Of a DNA stretch of 64,000 bases, positions 16,480 to 26,842 are shown piece after piece (position 1 is the first letter of the stretch; each line of letters starts with the position of its first letter). Under the pieces are notes generated by a model, which saw only the letters and a program-made list of their open reading frames with translations, was not told the origin of the DNA and ran no database searches. Where the stretch lies: positions 1-64,000 of the forward strand of contig NZ_QJJJ01000014.1 of the NCBI RefSeq assembly GCF_003201865.1. The letters run 5' to 3'. The position numbers and the translations under genes are program-made. The stretch is from Methylobacterium sp. B4 (GTDB lineage: Bacteria; Pseudomonadota; Alphaproteobacteria; Rhizobiales; Beijerinckiaceae).

Positions 16480-19400
16480 TCACTCGGCGGGCACCGCCGC
16501 CGCTCCGCCCCGGCGGCGCTTCGCCCAGAGCCGGAGACGGTCGAGATACAGGTAGACGACCGGTGTCGTGTAGAGGGTCAGGATCTGGCTGACGATCAGT
16601 CCCCCGACGATGGCGATGCCGAGCGGCCGCCGCAGCTCCGCCCCCTCGCCGCCCGCGACGATGAGCGGGGCCGCGCCGAGGATGGCGGCCAGCGTCGTCA
16701 TCATGATCGGGCGGAAGCGCAGGATGCAGGCCTCGAAGATCGCCTCATGCGGCGTCATCCCCCGATGCCGCTCGGCATCGATGGCGAAGTCGATCATCAG
16801 GATGGCGTTCTTCTTCACGATGCCGATGAGGAGGAACACCGCGATCAGGGCGACGATGGTGAATTCGGTGCCGGTGGCGAGCAGGGCCACGATGGCGCCG
16901 ATGCCGGCCGAGGGCAGAGTCGAGAGAATCGTCAGCGGGTGGATGTAGCTCTCGTAGAGGATGCCGAGCACGGCGTAGACCGCGAGCAGGGCGGCGAGGA
17001 TGAGGAGCGGCTGGCGCGAGGCGGAGTCCTGGTAGCTCTTGGCCGCGCCGGCGAACTCGCCGTGGATCGTCTGCGGCAATTGCAGGTCGAGCATGGTCTG
17101 GTCGATCACGGCCGTGGCCTCGCCCAGGCTCTTGCCCGGCACGAGGTTGAAGGAAATCGTGGTGGCCACGAACAGGCCCTGGTGCGAGACCTGGACCGGG
17201 GCGTTGCCGGTCTCGAAGCGGGCGAAGGCCGAGAGCGGGACCATGGTCTCGCGGGCGCTCGACACCGGCGCGCTCGACGAGGCACTGCCCCGGCTCGCGG
17301 CGATGGCGTTCGCGGCGGCGTTGCGCGCCGAGTCGGCGGCGAGCGTCGCGGCCGTGTCGGTGGTGGAGGTCGAGGCGGTCGATTCGGTGGTGGTGCCGCC
17401 GCCCTCGACCGTGCCGGCCACTGCGTTGGTCGTGGCCGAGCCTCGCGCCCGGCCGCCCGTGGTCGAGACGTAGATCGTCTTCAGAACCTCCGGGTTCTGG
17501 AGGTATCGCGGCGCGATCTCCATCACCACGTGGTACTGGTTGAGTGGGTTGTAGATCGTCGAGACCTGACGCTGGCCGAAGGCATCGTAGAGGGTGTTGT
17601 CGATCTGGTCGGGCGTGATGCCGTAGCGGAAGGCCGTCGGCCGGTCGATCACGAGGCGGCTCTCCAGCCCGCCCTCCTGCTGGTCGGAAGTCACGTCGGC
17701 GAAGATGTCGGTGCGCTTCTGCAGCGCCTGGAGCAGCTTCGGCGAGGCGGCGTAGAGTTCCTCCGCCGTGTCGCCCTGCAGCGTGTACTGGTACTGGGCG
17801 AAGCTCTGCCGGCCGCCCATGCGCAGATCCTGGCGGGGGAAGAGAAACAGGCGCGCGCCCGCCACCTGGGCGAGCTTGGGCCGCAGCCGGTTCATCACCT
17901 TCTCGATGGAATCGCGCTGGCCCAGGGGTTTGAGCCCGACGAAGACGTTGGCCGAGTTGGTGCCGCGCCCGCCGGTGAAGCCGACGATGCTCTCCACCGC
18001 CGGATCCGCCTGCACGATGGCGCTCGCCCGCTCCAACTTCTCCTTCATCGACTGGAACGAGATGCGCTGGTCGGCCTGGATGCCGCCCATGAGCTGGCCG
18101 GTATCCTGATCGGGGAAGAAGCCCTTCGGCACGATGATGTAGCCGTAGACGGTCAGCCCGATCGCGATGAAGACGCTGAGCGCGGTCAGGCGGCGATGGT
18201 GGAGCGCGATGCGCAGGGTCCGCTCGTAGCCCCGCAACAGCGCGTCGAAGCCGCCCTCCAGCCCCCGCAGCAGGATGTTGGGGCGCTTGGCCCCATGCCT
18301 CTGCGCCTCCGGCTTCAGCAGCAGCGCGCACATCATCGGCGTGGTGGTGAGCGAGAGCACGAGCGAGACGAGGATCGCCATCGACAGCGTGACCGCGAAT
18401 TCCTGGAACAGGCGGCCGACGATGCCGCCCATGAGCAGGATCGGCAGGAACACGGCGATGAGCGACAGGCTCATCGAGACCACGGTGAAGCCCACCTCGC
18501 GGGCGCCGGTCAGCGCCGCCTCGACCCGCGGCATGCCGGCCTCGATGTGGCGCTGGATGTTCTCCAGCACGACGATGGCGTCGTCCACGACGAAGCCGGT
18601 CGCGATGATCAGGGCCATCAGCGAGAGGATGTCGAGGGAGTAGCCGAGCAGCCACATCGCCGCGAAGGTGCCGACGATCGAGATCGGCACGGCCACCGCC
18701 GGGATCAGCGTGGCCCGCCACGAGCGCAGGAAGATGAAGGTGACGAAGATCACGAGGCCGATGGCGATGACCAGCGTCTCCTCGGTACTCGCCAGCGAGG
18801 CGCGGATCGTGGCCGAGCGGTCGCCGGAGATGTTGAGGTCGATGTCGCCCGGCAGCGCCGCCTTGACCTGCGGGATCGCCGCGCGCACCCGCTCCACCGT
18901 TTCGACGACGTTCGAGCCCGGCTGCTTGTAGATGAACAGGATCACGCCCGGCTTGCCGTCGACCAGGCCGAGATTGCGCTTGTCCTCCACCGAGTCGACC
19001 ACCTCGCCGACATCGGCCAGCCGCACGGCGGCGCCGTTGCGGTAGGCCACGACGATGTCGCGGTAGTCGGAGGCCTGCCGGCCCTGGTCGTTGGCGTAGA
19101 GCTGGTAGCGGCGGTCCCCTGCCACGATGTCGCCCTTGGGCGAGTTGGCGTTGGCCGAGGCCAGGCCTGCGCGGATGCCCTCCAGGCCGATGCCGTAGTG
19201 GAACAGGGCGGTCGGATCGAGCTCGACCCGCACCGCCGGCAGCGACGAGCCGCCGATATCGACGTTGCCGACGCCCTCGATCTGGCTCATCCGCTGCTGC
19301 ACGATGGTCGCGGCGGAATCGTAGAGCTGACCGGGCGTCAGGGTGCCGGAGGTCAGCCCCAGGATCAGGATCGGCGAATCGGCCGGGTTGAACTTGCGAT

Positions 19401-19785
19401 AGGTCGGGTTGGTGCGCAGCGAGGTCGGCAGGTCGGCGCGCGCGGCGTTGATCGCCGCCTGCACGTCGCGGGCGGCGCCGTCGATGTCGCGGTTGAGGCC
19501 GAACAGCAGGACGATCCGCACGGTGCCGGTCGAACTCGTCGAGGTCATCTCGTTGACGTCGGCGATGGCCCCGAGCCGCCGCTCCAGCGGCGCGGCCACG
19601 GTGGTGGCCATGGTCTCGGGCGAGGCGCCGGCCATCTGCGCCTGGACGAGGATGACCGGGAAATCGACCTGCGGCAGCGGCGCCACCGGCAGGCGCACGT
19701 AGGCGAACATGCCGGCCAAGAGCAGGCCGATGGTCAGCAGCGTCGTCGCAACCGGGCGGCGGATGAAGGGTTCGGAGAGGTTCAA
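16480..19785 (-). CDS. RND efflux permease subunit (MdtC-like)
   Basis: 1101 residues from a TTG whose last two bases overlap the TGA of the preceding permease gene (TTGA, 19782-19785); the protein then begins [20 protein letters not shown], exactly the family start. The open frame continues upstream only as a shadow of that gene. It has two halves of six membrane segments and two periplasmic loops; the proton-relay aspartates are in [20 protein letters not shown]. Relative to MdtC (about 1025 residues) it carries an Ser/Thr/Ala-rich insertion at about residues 773-845, just before [18 protein letters not shown]. It should form a heterotrimer with the MdtB-like protein and export hydrophobic or anionic compounds. 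Confidence 0.93.
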   Translation of the reverse strand: MNLSEPFIRRPVATTLLTIGLLLAGMFAYVRLPVAPLPQVDFPVILVQAQMAGASPETMATTVAAPLERRLGAIADVNEMTSTSSTGTVRIVLLFGLNRDIDGAARDVQAAINAARADLPTSLRTNPTYRKFNPADSPILILGLTSGTLTPGQLYDSAATIVQQRMSQIEGVGNVDIGGSSLPAVRVELDPTALFHYGIGLEGIRAGLASANANSPKGDIVAGDRRYQLYANDQGRQASDYRDIVVAYRNGAAVRLADVGEVVDSVEDKRNLGLVDGKPGVILFIYKQPGSNVVETVERVRAAIPQVKAALPGDIDLNISGDRSATIRASLASTEETLVIAIGLVIFVTFIFLRSWRATLIPAVAVPISIVGTFAAMWLLGYSLDILSLMALIIATGFVVDDAIVVLENIQRHIEAGMPRVEAALTGAREVGFTVVSMSLSLIAVFLPILLMGGIVGRLFQEFAVTLSMAILVSLVLSLTTTPMMCALLLKPEAQRHGAKRPNILLRGLEGGFDALLRGYERTLRIALHHRRLTALSVFIAIGLTVYGYIIVPKGFFPDQDTGQLMGGIQADQRISFQSMKEKLERASAIVQADPAVESIVGFTGGRGTNSANVFVGLKPLGQRDSIEKVMNRLRPKLAQVAGARLFLFPRQDLRMGGRQSFAQYQYTLQGDTAEELYAASPKLLQALQKRTDIFADVTSDQQEGGLESRLVIDRPTAFRYGITPDQIDNTLYDAFGQRQVSTIYNPLNQYHVVMEIAPRYLQNPEVLKTIYVSTTGGRARGSATTNAVAGTVEGGGTTTESTASTSTTDTAATLAADSARNAAANAIAASRGSASSSAPVSSARETMVPLSAFARFETGNAPVQVSHQGLFVATTISFNLVPGKSLGEATAVIDQTMLDLQLPQTIHGEFAGAAKSYQDSASRQPLLILAALLAVYAVLGILYESYIHPLTILSTLPSAGIGAIVALLATGTEFTIVALIAVFLLIGIVKKNAILMIDFAIDAERHRGMTPHEAIFEACILRFRPIMMTTLAAILGAAPLIVAGGEGAELRRPLGIAIVGGLIVSQILTLYTTPVVYLYLDRLRLWAKRRRGGAAAVPAE

Positions 19786-22700
19786 GGCACCGCCCCGCCC
19801 GGCGCCAGCCCGTCCCGCTCCCGCCGCCGCATGATCCGGCGCTCCAGCCGGTCGAAGGCGAGGTAGATGACGGGGGTCGTGAACAGCGTCAGAACCTGGC
19901 TGACGATGAGGCCGCCGGCGATGACGATGCCGAGCGGCTGGCGCAGCTCCGAGCCGACGCCGGAGCCGACGATCATCGGCACCGCCGCGAACAGGGCGGC
20001 GAGCGTCGTCATCAGGATCGGGCGGAAACGCAGCAGGCAGGCTTCGTAGATCGCGTCGCGGGGCGTCTTGCCCTCCTCGCGCTCCGCCTGGAGCGCGAAG
20101 TCGATCATCATGATCGCGTTCTTCTTCACGATGCCGATCAGGAGCACGATGCCGATGATCGCGATGATGTCGAGCGAGAGCCCGAACCACATCAGCCCGA
20201 GCAGCGCGCCGATGCCGGCGGACGGCAGGGTCGAGAGGATGGTGATGGGGTGGATGAAGCTCTCGTAGAGCACGCCGAGCACGATGTAGACGGTGATGAT
20301 CGCGGCGCAGACGAGGAACAGCTCGTTGGAGAGCGCCGTCTGGAACGCGATGACCGAGCCCTGCGGCACCACGTTGAAGCTCGCCGGCAGGTCGATCGCC
20401 TTGCGCGCGGCGTCGAGCGCATCCACCGCCTGGCCCAGGGCGACACCCGGGGCGAGGTTGAACGAGACGGTGGTGGCCGGGAACTGGCCGAGATGGCCGA
20501 TCAGCAGGGGCGCGCGGCGCTCCTCGATTTTCGCCACCGCCGAGAGCGGCACCTGCCCCGAGGGCGCGGTGGAGGACGGCAGGTAGAGGTTTTCGAGGGA
20601 GGCCAGCGAGGTGTGCAGCTTCGGGTTCGCCTCGAGGATGACCCGGTACTGGCTCGACTGGGTGAAGATGGTCGAGACGATGCGCTGGCCGAAGGCGTCG
20701 TAGAGCACGTTGTCGATCGTGGCCGGCGTGATGCCGTAGCGGCCCGCCGTGGCGCGGTCGATGGTGACGTAGGCGGCCAGTCCGTTGCCCTGGTAATCGC
20801 TGGTGACGTCGGCGAGCAGCGGCGAGCGGCGCAGGGCATCGACGTAGCGCGGCACCCAGGTTTCGAAGTCGCCGAGATTCGGGTTCTCCAGGATCACCTG
20901 GTACTGCGTGGCGGAGACGGCCGTGTCGATCGTCAGATCCTGCACCGGCTGCATGTAGAGCCGCACGCCGGATACCGTGGCGGTCGCCGCGTTGAGGCGG
21001 CGGATGATCGTGCTCGCATCCGCGCCGCGGGCCTCGCGGGGCTTCAGGTTGATGAGGAAGCGGCCGGAATTGAGCGTGACGTTCTGCCCGTCCACGCCGA
21101 TGAACGAGGACAGGCTCGCCACGTCCGGGTCCTTCAGCACCACGTCGGCCAGCGCCTGCTGGCGCTCCGCCATGGCCTCGTAGGAGACGCTCTGGTCGGC
21201 CTGGGAAATGCCCTGGATCACGCCCGTGTCCTGCACGGGGAAGAAGCCCTTGGGGATCACCACGAACAGCCAGGCGGTGAGCGCGACGGTGCCGAGCGTC
21301 ACCAGCAGCGTCAGGCCTTGATGGGCGAGCACGACCCGCAGCGCCCGGCCGTAGAGCGCGATGACGCCGTCGTTGAGCCGACGGCCGGCACGGGCAATCG
21401 GGCCCTCGCGGCGGGTGGCGGGTGTGTCGGCGCCGTGGGCGACGGGCTTCAGAAGCCGCGCGCACATCATCGGAACGAGCGTCAGCGAGACCACAGCCGA
21501 GATGACGATGGTGGCCGAGAGCGTGATCGCGAACTCGCGAAACAACCGTCCCACCACGTCGGCCATGAAGAGCAGCGGGATCAGCACCGCGATCAGCGAA
21601 ACGGTGAGCGAGATGATGGTGAAGCCGATCTCGCGGGAGCCCTTCAGCGCCGCCTCGAACGGGTCGTCCCCCTCTTCGACGTGGCGGGCGATGTTCTCGA
21701 TGACGACGATGGCGTCGTCCACCACGAAGCCGGTGGCGATGGTGAGCGCCATCAGCGAGAGGTTGTCGAGGGAGAAGCCCCAGGCATCCATGGCCGCGAG
21801 CGCGCCGATCAGCGAGAGCGGCACCGACAGGCTCGGGATCAGCGTCGCGGAAAAACTGCGCAGGAACAGGAAGATCACCATCACGACGAGCGCGATGGCA
21901 AGCATCAGCTCGAACTGCACGTCGTGCACCGAGGCGCGGATCGTCGTCGTGCGATCGGTCAGCGTGGCGATCGAGACGGAGGCGGGCATCGTCGCTTCGA
22001 GCTGCGGCAGCAACCGCTTGATGCGGTCCACCGTATCGATGACGTTGGCGCCGGGCTGGCGCTGGATGTTGAGGATGACCGCGGGGGTCCGGTCGGCCCA
22101 GGCGCCGAGCCGGGTGTTCTCAGGGCCTTCCACCACCTCGGCCACGTCGGTCAGGCGCACGGGCGCGCCGTTGCGGTAGGCGATGATGGCGCTGGCATAG
22201 ACCGCCGGGTCGCGGACCTGATCGTTGGCGTTGATGGCGTAGGACTGGGTCGGGCCGTCGATGTTGCCCTTGGGCGTGTTGACGTTGAGGTTGGCGATCG
22301 TGGTGCGCAGGTCGTCGATGTTGAGGCCGTAGGCGGCCATGGCCATGGAGTTGAAGCGCACCCGCACCGCCAGCCGCTGGCCGCCGCCCATGCTGACGAG
22401 GCCGACGCCCGCGATCTGGCTGATTTTCTGCGCCAACCGCGTTTCGGCCAGATCCCGGACCTGCGTGAGGGGCATCGTGGCGGAGGTCAGCGCCAGCGTC
22501 AGCACCGGTGCGTCGGCCGGGTTGACCTTGGCGTAGATCGGCGGCGCCGGCAGGTCGGTCGGCAGCAGGTTGCCCGCCGCGTTGATCGCCGCCTGGACCG
22601 ACTGCTCGGCGATGTCGAGGGGGATGTCGAGGTTGAATTGAAGGGTGATGACCGAGGCCCCCGCCGAGCTCTGCGAGGACATCTGGTTGAGATTGGTCAT

Positions 22701-22919
22701 CTGGCCGAACTGCCGCTCCAGCGGAGCGGTCACGGCCGAGGTCATCACCTCCGGGCTGGCGCCCGGGTAGAAGGTCTGCACCTGGATCGTCGGGTAATCG
22801 ACGGCGGGCAGCGCCGAGACCGGCAGGTTCAGGTAGGAGACCGCGCCGACGATCAGGATCGCCAGCATCGACAGCGTGGTCGCGACGGGCCGCAGGATGA
22901 AGATGCGGGACGGGTTCAT
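19782..22919 (-). CDS. RND efflux permease subunit (MdtB-like)
   Basis: 1045 residues, normal length. [20 protein letters not shown] is the standard start with membrane segment 1; [20 protein letters not shown] in TM4 carries the proton-relay aspartates; [20 protein letters not shown] lies in TM10-11. Hydrophobic segment pattern repeats in the two halves. The start follows the adaptor gene stop by 13 bases, and the end overlaps the start of the MdtC-like gene. Together with the adaptor and outer-membrane factor it makes an MdtABC-type drug/metabolite exporter driven by the proton gradient. Substrates are not predictable. Confidence 0.94.
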   Translation of the reverse strand: MNPSRIFILRPVATTLSMLAILIVGAVSYLNLPVSALPAVDYPTIQVQTFYPGASPEVMTSAVTAPLERQFGQMTNLNQMSSQSSAGASVITLQFNLDIPLDIAEQSVQAAINAAGNLLPTDLPAPPIYAKVNPADAPVLTLALTSATMPLTQVRDLAETRLAQKISQIAGVGLVSMGGGQRLAVRVRFNSMAMAAYGLNIDDLRTTIANLNVNTPKGNIDGPTQSYAINANDQVRDPAVYASAIIAYRNGAPVRLTDVAEVVEGPENTRLGAWADRTPAVILNIQRQPGANVIDTVDRIKRLLPQLEATMPASVSIATLTDRTTTIRASVHDVQFELMLAIALVVMVIFLFLRSFSATLIPSLSVPLSLIGALAAMDAWGFSLDNLSLMALTIATGFVVDDAIVVIENIARHVEEGDDPFEAALKGSREIGFTIISLTVSLIAVLIPLLFMADVVGRLFREFAITLSATIVISAVVSLTLVPMMCARLLKPVAHGADTPATRREGPIARAGRRLNDGVIALYGRALRVVLAHQGLTLLVTLGTVALTAWLFVVIPKGFFPVQDTGVIQGISQADQSVSYEAMAERQQALADVVLKDPDVASLSSFIGVDGQNVTLNSGRFLINLKPREARGADASTIIRRLNAATATVSGVRLYMQPVQDLTIDTAVSATQYQVILENPNLGDFETWVPRYVDALRRSPLLADVTSDYQGNGLAAYVTIDRATAGRYGITPATIDNVLYDAFGQRIVSTIFTQSSQYRVILEANPKLHTSLASLENLYLPSSTAPSGQVPLSAVAKIEERRAPLLIGHLGQFPATTVSFNLAPGVALGQAVDALDAARKAIDLPASFNVVPQGSVIAFQTALSNELFLVCAAIITVYIVLGVLYESFIHPITILSTLPSAGIGALLGLMWFGLSLDIIAIIGIVLLIGIVKKNAIMMIDFALQAEREEGKTPRDAIYEACLLRFRPILMTTLAALFAAVPMIVGSGVGSELRQPLGIVIAGGLIVSQVLTLFTTPVIYLAFDRLERRIMRRRERDGLAPGGAVP

Positions 22920-22932
22920 GGCTTCGACCCGC

Positions 22933-24354
22933 CTACTGCGCCGGTCGCCGGCGTCCCCGACGTTCCTGGCCGCCCTGTTCGGCGCCCGCCTCGGCCGGCG
23001 GACCGGCCGCGGGCGCGCCTCCCGCGGATGCGTTTGCAGCCGGCGTCCCCGGGAGCGTCGAACCGGGCGCGCCGGCCGCCGGACCCGCGGCTTGAGGACC
23101 GGCCGTGTGCCCGACGACCCGCACCTGCGCGCCCTCGCGCAGGCGGTCGGTTCCGTCGGTGACGACGCGGTCGCCGGCCGTGAGGCCCGACAGCACCACC
23201 GTGTTCACGCCGTCGGTCTCGCCGGTCTTGATCGGCCGCACGGTGACCTTCTCGTCGCCGTCCATCAGGTAGACGTAGGTGCCCGGCGTGCCGCGCAGGA
23301 TGGCGCCGTTGGGCACGAGCGGCGCGTTCTCGATGGTCTCGACCGTGAGACGCGCGTTGACGAACTGGTTCGGGAACAGCGTCTCGTCGCCGTTCTCGAA
23401 CATCGCCCGCAGCTTCACGGTGCCGGTTGTGGTGTCGATCTGGTTGTCGACGGTGTCGAGCCGGCCGGTGGCGATCTCGTGCTGGTCGCTGCGGTCGTAG
23501 GCGCGCACGGTGAGCGTGGCGCCCGCGCGCACCCGGCGCATCACCCGCGCCACGTCGTCCTCGGGCAGGGTGAACACCACCGAGATCGGCCGCAGCTGCG
23601 TCACGACCACGATGTTGGTCGAGCCGGCGGTGATGTAGTTGCCGAGATCGACCTGACGCAGGCCCACACGCCCCTCGATCGGCGAGACGATCCGGGCATA
23701 GGTGAGGTTGAGCTTCTGCTGATCGACCAGCGCCTGGTCAGCCGCCACCGTGCCCTCGTTCTGCTTCACCAGGGCGGCCTGGGTGTCGACGTTCTGCTTG
23801 GAGATCGAATCCTGGCGGTTCAGCGTCTGGTAGCGCTGGAGATCAAGCTTCGAGTTCTGCAGCAGCGCCTGATCGCGGGCAAGCTGGCCCTGATACTGCG
23901 CGAGCAGGGCCTCGTAGGGACGCGGGTCGATCTGGGCGAGGAAGTCGCCCTCCTTCACCATCTGGCCCTCGCGGAAACCGATCTTCGTGAGGTAGCCGCT
24001 GATCTGCGAGCGGATCGAGACGGTGGCGAGCGGCGTCACCGTTCCGAGCCCCTGGAGCACCACCGGCATGTTGCCGGTGGTGACCGGCGCGACGCCGACC
24101 GCCTGCTTCATGTCGGCCGGGCGTCCGCCGCGGCCCGGACCGCCATGGCCCGGCGCGCGGGCGGTCTCCTCGGCGGGCTTCTGCCTCGCGTCGTAGGTGC
24201 GGTGCGCGACCGCGCCGGCCCCGCCCAGGATCAGGAGCGCGAGCATCCAGCGGCCCAACCGGCGGCGCCGACGGACCGGCACCGAGGCCGGCACGGGATC
24301 GGCGACCCTGTATTCCCGGGCCGTCTCCCTACGTATCGGCGAACTCTCGTTCAT
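22933..24354 (-). CDS. RND efflux periplasmic adaptor subunit (MdtA-like)
   Basis: 473 residues. One N-terminal membrane anchor ([20 protein letters not shown], about residues 31-50) is followed by a lipoyl/hairpin core ([20 protein letters not shown], then the alpha-helical hairpin around [20 protein letters not shown]), the beta-barrel ([20 protein letters not shown]) and the membrane-proximal domain. The last 60 residues are an Ala/Pro/Gly-rich tail ([14 protein letters not shown]) not needed for the fold. It is the first gene of the efflux operon and bridges permease and outer-membrane factor. No regulator gene adjoins; the 390 bases upstream to the small RNA hold only a weak small frame. 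Confidence 0.94.
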   Translation of the reverse strand: MNESSPIRRETAREYRVADPVPASVPVRRRRRLGRWMLALLILGGAGAVAHRTYDARQKPAEETARAPGHGGPGRGGRPADMKQAVGVAPVTTGNMPVVLQGLGTVTPLATVSIRSQISGYLTKIGFREGQMVKEGDFLAQIDPRPYEALLAQYQGQLARDQALLQNSKLDLQRYQTLNRQDSISKQNVDTQAALVKQNEGTVAADQALVDQQKLNLTYARIVSPIEGRVGLRQVDLGNYITAGSTNIVVVTQLRPISVVFTLPEDDVARVMRRVRAGATLTVRAYDRSDQHEIATGRLDTVDNQIDTTTGTVKLRAMFENGDETLFPNQFVNARLTVETIENAPLVPNGAILRGTPGTYVYLMDGDEKVTVRPIKTGETDGVNTVVLSGLTAGDRVVTDGTDRLREGAQVRVVGHTAGPQAAGPAAGAPGSTLPGTPAANASAGGAPAAGPPAEAGAEQGGQERRGRRRPAQ

Positions 24355-24524
24355 CCCTCACACTCGTCGACAGAAGTCCGAGCCCGAAACGCGGGCCCGC
24401 TCGTGGGGAGCCCCATGGCTCCGTTCCCAACTTGGCGGTGAAGCGATCCCAGCCGACGCGCGCGCGGACGGAGGCCGGGCCGAAGCGGAGCCGGCCGCGA
24501 GGCTGACCGGGCAATACGGTGTTC

Positions 24525-24698
24525 CTAGGGCGACGACGTTTCCGGCGTATTGCTGGATCCCGCCGCGCCCTGCGGCTGATAGAGGCGGATCACCTCGCGA
24601 AACGAGGCATCCACCGCCGTCACCGGCAGCGCGAGACGCAGGCCCAGCCCGGAGACGCCGCAGCCGAGCGCGAGGAGCAGACAGGTTCCCAGACGCAT
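24525..24698 (-). CDS. Possible 57-residue exported peptide
   Basis: From ATG 24698 the frame reads MRLGTCLLLALGCGVSGLGL, a signal-like or lipobox-like N-terminus, then FREVIRLYQPQG and a Ser/Pro-rich end. A longer version starting at 24746 would begin inside the intrinsic terminator and lacks a ribosome site. GC-rich DNA makes such frames by chance, so the call is weak. It precedes the adaptor gene on the same strand by about 170 bases. Confidence 0.3.
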   Translation of the reverse strand: MRLGTCLLLALGCGVSGLGLRLALPVTAVDASFREVIRLYQPQGAAGSSNTPETSSP

Positions 24699-24747
24699 GT
24701 TCCGCCGATTCCGAGCCCGTTCGCCGCGCTGGTCGCGATCGGACATG

Positions 24748-24780
24748 AAAAAGGCCGCCGAGTCGAGCGGCGGCCTTTTT
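24748..24780 (-). terminator. Strong symmetric intrinsic terminator
   Basis: Arms aaaaaggccgccg (24748-24760) and cggcggccttttt (24768-24780) pair perfectly over 13 bp with a 7-base loop. A/T runs at both ends make it able to work in both directions. Since neither flanking protein gene ends here, it most likely terminates the minus-strand RNA starting near 24860. Confidence 0.85.
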
Positions 24781-24860
24781 CATTCTGCGACCGGACCGGC
24801 CAGCCACACTCGCGAGACGAGGGGGCGAAGTCCCTCAAGTGCGGCGGCCGGTCCGACCGT
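24748..24860 (-). ncRNA. Candidate novel small RNA, about 113 nt
   Basis: On the minus strand a promoter-like pair is followed by a segment with a long stem: cggaccggcc (24855-24846) pairs perfectly with ggccggtccg (24801-24792) and the pairing continues imperfectly through gccgcac/gtgtggc. Inside is a smaller gaggg...ccctc hairpin closed by an ACTTCGC loop. After a short linker (GCAGAATG) comes a perfect 13-bp terminator stem ending in five T. No coding frame in this segment is convincing, and I do not recognise it as 6S, SRP, tmRNA or a known riboswitch. It lies between the divergent efflux operon and aminotransferase gene. Confidence 0.55.
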
Positions 24861-24866
24861 GGTCAG

Positions 24867-24895
24867 AACATGCGCTTACGACTGATGATCGTCAA
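24867..24895 (-). promoter_or_regulatory. Sigma-70-like promoter for the candidate small RNA
   Basis: On the minus strand TTGACG (24895-24890) matches the -35 consensus at five of six bases; after exactly 17 bases comes CATGTT (24872-24867), a weaker -10. The predicted start near 24860 falls just ahead of the long stem. Confidence 0.45.
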
Positions 24896-25125
24896 CATTC
24901 GTCACCCCCAACTCCGCCCGCAAATCCCGGCTTTCCTGCTCGTCACGCAAGCTCATGTGCGTGAGCGCACCTTACAGGAAGCCTTCGCCGAGAGCCCTGG
25001 CAAGTTTCTGCAAGACGCCTCTTGCCTGAGGCCATGACGATGCCATGCAGCGCCAAGTTCTTGTGGCAGCTCCCGTCTTGCACCGGAGCCTCGACGCCGC
25101 GCGACCGGCGGGCAAAGACAACTTC

Positions 25126-26286
25126 ATGGATCGTTTCGCGCACCCCGTCTTCGCCGACCTTCCGGAAACCGTGTTCGAGACGATGTCGCGCCTGGCCCGA
25201 CAGCACGGCGCCATCAATCTCGGACAGGGATTTGCCGACGGCCAGGGACCGGACGACGTACGGGCCGCCGCCGCGCGGGCGCTGGAGAGCGTCAGCAACC
25301 AGTATCCGCCGATGATGGGGCTGCCCTCCCTGCGCACGGCGGTCGCCGCGCATTACCGGGCGCACCAGGGCCTCGATCTCGATCCCGAGCGGGAGGTGAT
25401 GGTCACATCGGGCGCGACCGAGGCCCTGGCCGGCGCGCTGATGGCGCTGATCCGGCCCGGCGACGAGGTCGTGCTGTTCGAGCCGATGTACGACGCCTAC
25501 CTGCCGCTGGTGCGCCGCGCAGGCGGCGTGCCGCGCTTCGTCACGCTCAAGCCGCCGCATTTCCGGATCGAGGAGGCGGCCCTGGCCGAGGCCTTCTCCG
25601 AGCGCACCCGGCTCGTCCTCCTGAACAACCCGCTCAACCCGAGCGCGACCGTCTTCCCCGAGGCGGACCTTGCGCTGGTGGCCGCCTTCTGCCGCCGCCA
25701 CGACGCGGTCGCGGTCTGCGACGAGGTCTGGGAGCACGTGATCTTCGATCGCAGGCGCCACGTGCCCCTGATGGCCCTGCCGGGGATGCGCGAGCGCACG
25801 GTGAAGATCAGCTCGGCCGGCAAAATCTTCAGCCTCACCGGCTGGAAGGTCGGCTTCGTCATGGCGGCCGAGCCCCTCATGCGCGTGCTCTCGCGGGCGC
25901 ATCAGTTCCTGACCTTCACCACGCCGCCCAACCTTCAGGAGGCCGTCGCCTACGGTCTGGCCAAGGACGACGCTTTCTTCGAGGCCATGCGAGACGGCCT
26001 CGGCCGCTCCCGCGACCGGCTCGCGCGCGGTCTGTCCGACCTCGGGTTCACGGTGCTGCCGAGCGCGGGCACCTACTTCCTCAGCATCGACATCGCCGGG
26101 TTCGGCGAGGGCGACACCGCCTTCTGCGAGCGCATGGTGCGGGAGCACGGCGTGGCGGGCATTCCCGTCAGCGCCTTCTACGAGCGGGGAGACGTGACGA
26201 ACCTCGTCCGGCTCTGCTTTGCCAAGAACGACGCCACGCTCGACGCGGCGATCGAGCGCCTCGCCGGCCTCGTGCGCGCGGGGTAG
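25126..26286 (+). CDS. PLP-dependent aminotransferase, class I/II
   Basis: 386 residues from ATG 25126, where homology-like sequence begins (MDRFAHPVFADLPETVFETM); an in-frame ATG at 25045 adds 27 residues unlike the family. INLGQGFADGQGPDDVRAAA and NQYPPMMGLPSLRTAVAAHY are typical of the kynurenine/methionine/glutamine aminotransferase branch (KAT-like, YbdL-like). The PLP lysine is in ISSAGKIFSLTGWKVG, preceded by LLNNPLNPSATVF and AVCDEVWEHVIFD, which hold the Asn, Asp and Tyr-equivalent contacts, and the carboxylate-binding Arg is in NLVRLCFAKND. Cytoplasmic. The exact amino donor cannot be named. DUF4112 follows after 54 bases. Confidence 0.88.
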   Translation: MDRFAHPVFADLPETVFETMSRLARQHGAINLGQGFADGQGPDDVRAAAARALESVSNQYPPMMGLPSLRTAVAAHYRAHQGLDLDPEREVMVTSGATEALAGALMALIRPGDEVVLFEPMYDAYLPLVRRAGGVPRFVTLKPPHFRIEEAALAEAFSERTRLVLLNNPLNPSATVFPEADLALVAAFCRRHDAVAVCDEVWEHVIFDRRRHVPLMALPGMRERTVKISSAGKIFSLTGWKVGFVMAAEPLMRVLSRAHQFLTFTTPPNLQEAVAYGLAKDDAFFEAMRDGLGRSRDRLARGLSDLGFTVLPSAGTYFLSIDIAGFGEGDTAFCERMVREHGVAGIPVSAFYERGDVTNLVRLCFAKNDATLDAAIERLAGLVRAG

Positions 26287-26340
26287 CGCGCGGCCGGTCG
26301 TTCCTTGTGGAACGCGAAAGGCGGGGCCACATCCCGTCCC

Positions 26341-26805
26341 ATGAGCACGCCCGCCGACACACACCGCATGGCCTTTCGCGAGTCCGAGGGCGCGGCACAG
26401 ATCCGCCGCTTCACGGATACCGGCACGGAGGCGAGCCTTCAGCGCCTGGAGCAGCTCGCCCACCTGATGGACTCGGCCTTCCTCCTGCCGGGCATCAACC
26501 GCCGCGTCGGCCTCGACGCGGTGATCGGTCTCGTCCCCATCATCGGCGACATCGCGGGCATGGCGATCGCCTCGTACATCGTCTACGAGGCCAAGCGGCT
26601 CGGCGCGCCGCGCTGGCTGGTCTGGCGCATGATGGCCAACGTCGCCCTCGACGGCGCCGTCGGCTCGGTGCCGCTGGCCGGCGACCTGCTCGACGCCGCC
26701 TTCAAGGCGAACCGTCGCAACGTGCGCCTGCTGCGCCGCCATCTGGAGCGCAAGGGCAACTTGCGGCCGAGCGAGATCGAGGGCACCGCAGTCCGGCTCG
26801 ACTGA
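26341..26805 (+). CDS. DUF4112 family membrane protein
   Basis: 154 residues from ATG 26341. The conserved block LDSAFxxPG-like (MDSAFLLPGINRRVGLDAVI), then GLVPIIGDIAGMAIASYIVY and NVALDGAVGSVPLAGDLLDA followed by AFKANRRNVRLL, are the DUF4112 signature: two short hydrophobic segments each containing a P-x-x-G-D turn. Probably an inner-membrane protein of unknown role. It follows the aminotransferase and precedes the permease gene by 37 bases, suggesting shared transcription. Confidence 0.88.
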   Translation: MSTPADTHRMAFRESEGAAQIRRFTDTGTEASLQRLEQLAHLMDSAFLLPGINRRVGLDAVIGLVPIIGDIAGMAIASYIVYEAKRLGAPRWLVWRMMANVALDGAVGSVPLAGDLLDAAFKANRRNVRLLRRHLERKGNLRPSEIEGTAVRLD

Positions 26806-26842
26806 GCCGTGCATCGGCCGCCCGAGCGGGAGGGTTGAGCCG

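Noticed and set aside
16258-19866. A 1202-codon open frame on the plus strand opposite the RND permease gene
   Set aside because: It is the antisense shadow of a high-GC gene: composition is His/Arg/Asp/Gly-rich without domains, and the minus-strand gene has full RND motifs.
19786-21465. Upstream extension of the MdtC-like frame giving 1661 residues
   Set aside because: The first 560 residues are an off-frame reading of the MdtB-like gene; the true start is the TTG overlapping its stop.
20250-23162. A 970-codon plus-strand frame opposite the second permease gene
   Set aside because: Same reason: low-complexity antisense frame over a certain RND gene.
24699-24746. ATG at 24746 as start of a 73-residue protein
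   Set aside because: It begins directly at the terminator stem and has no ribosome site; if the peptide exists, the ATG at 24698 fits better.
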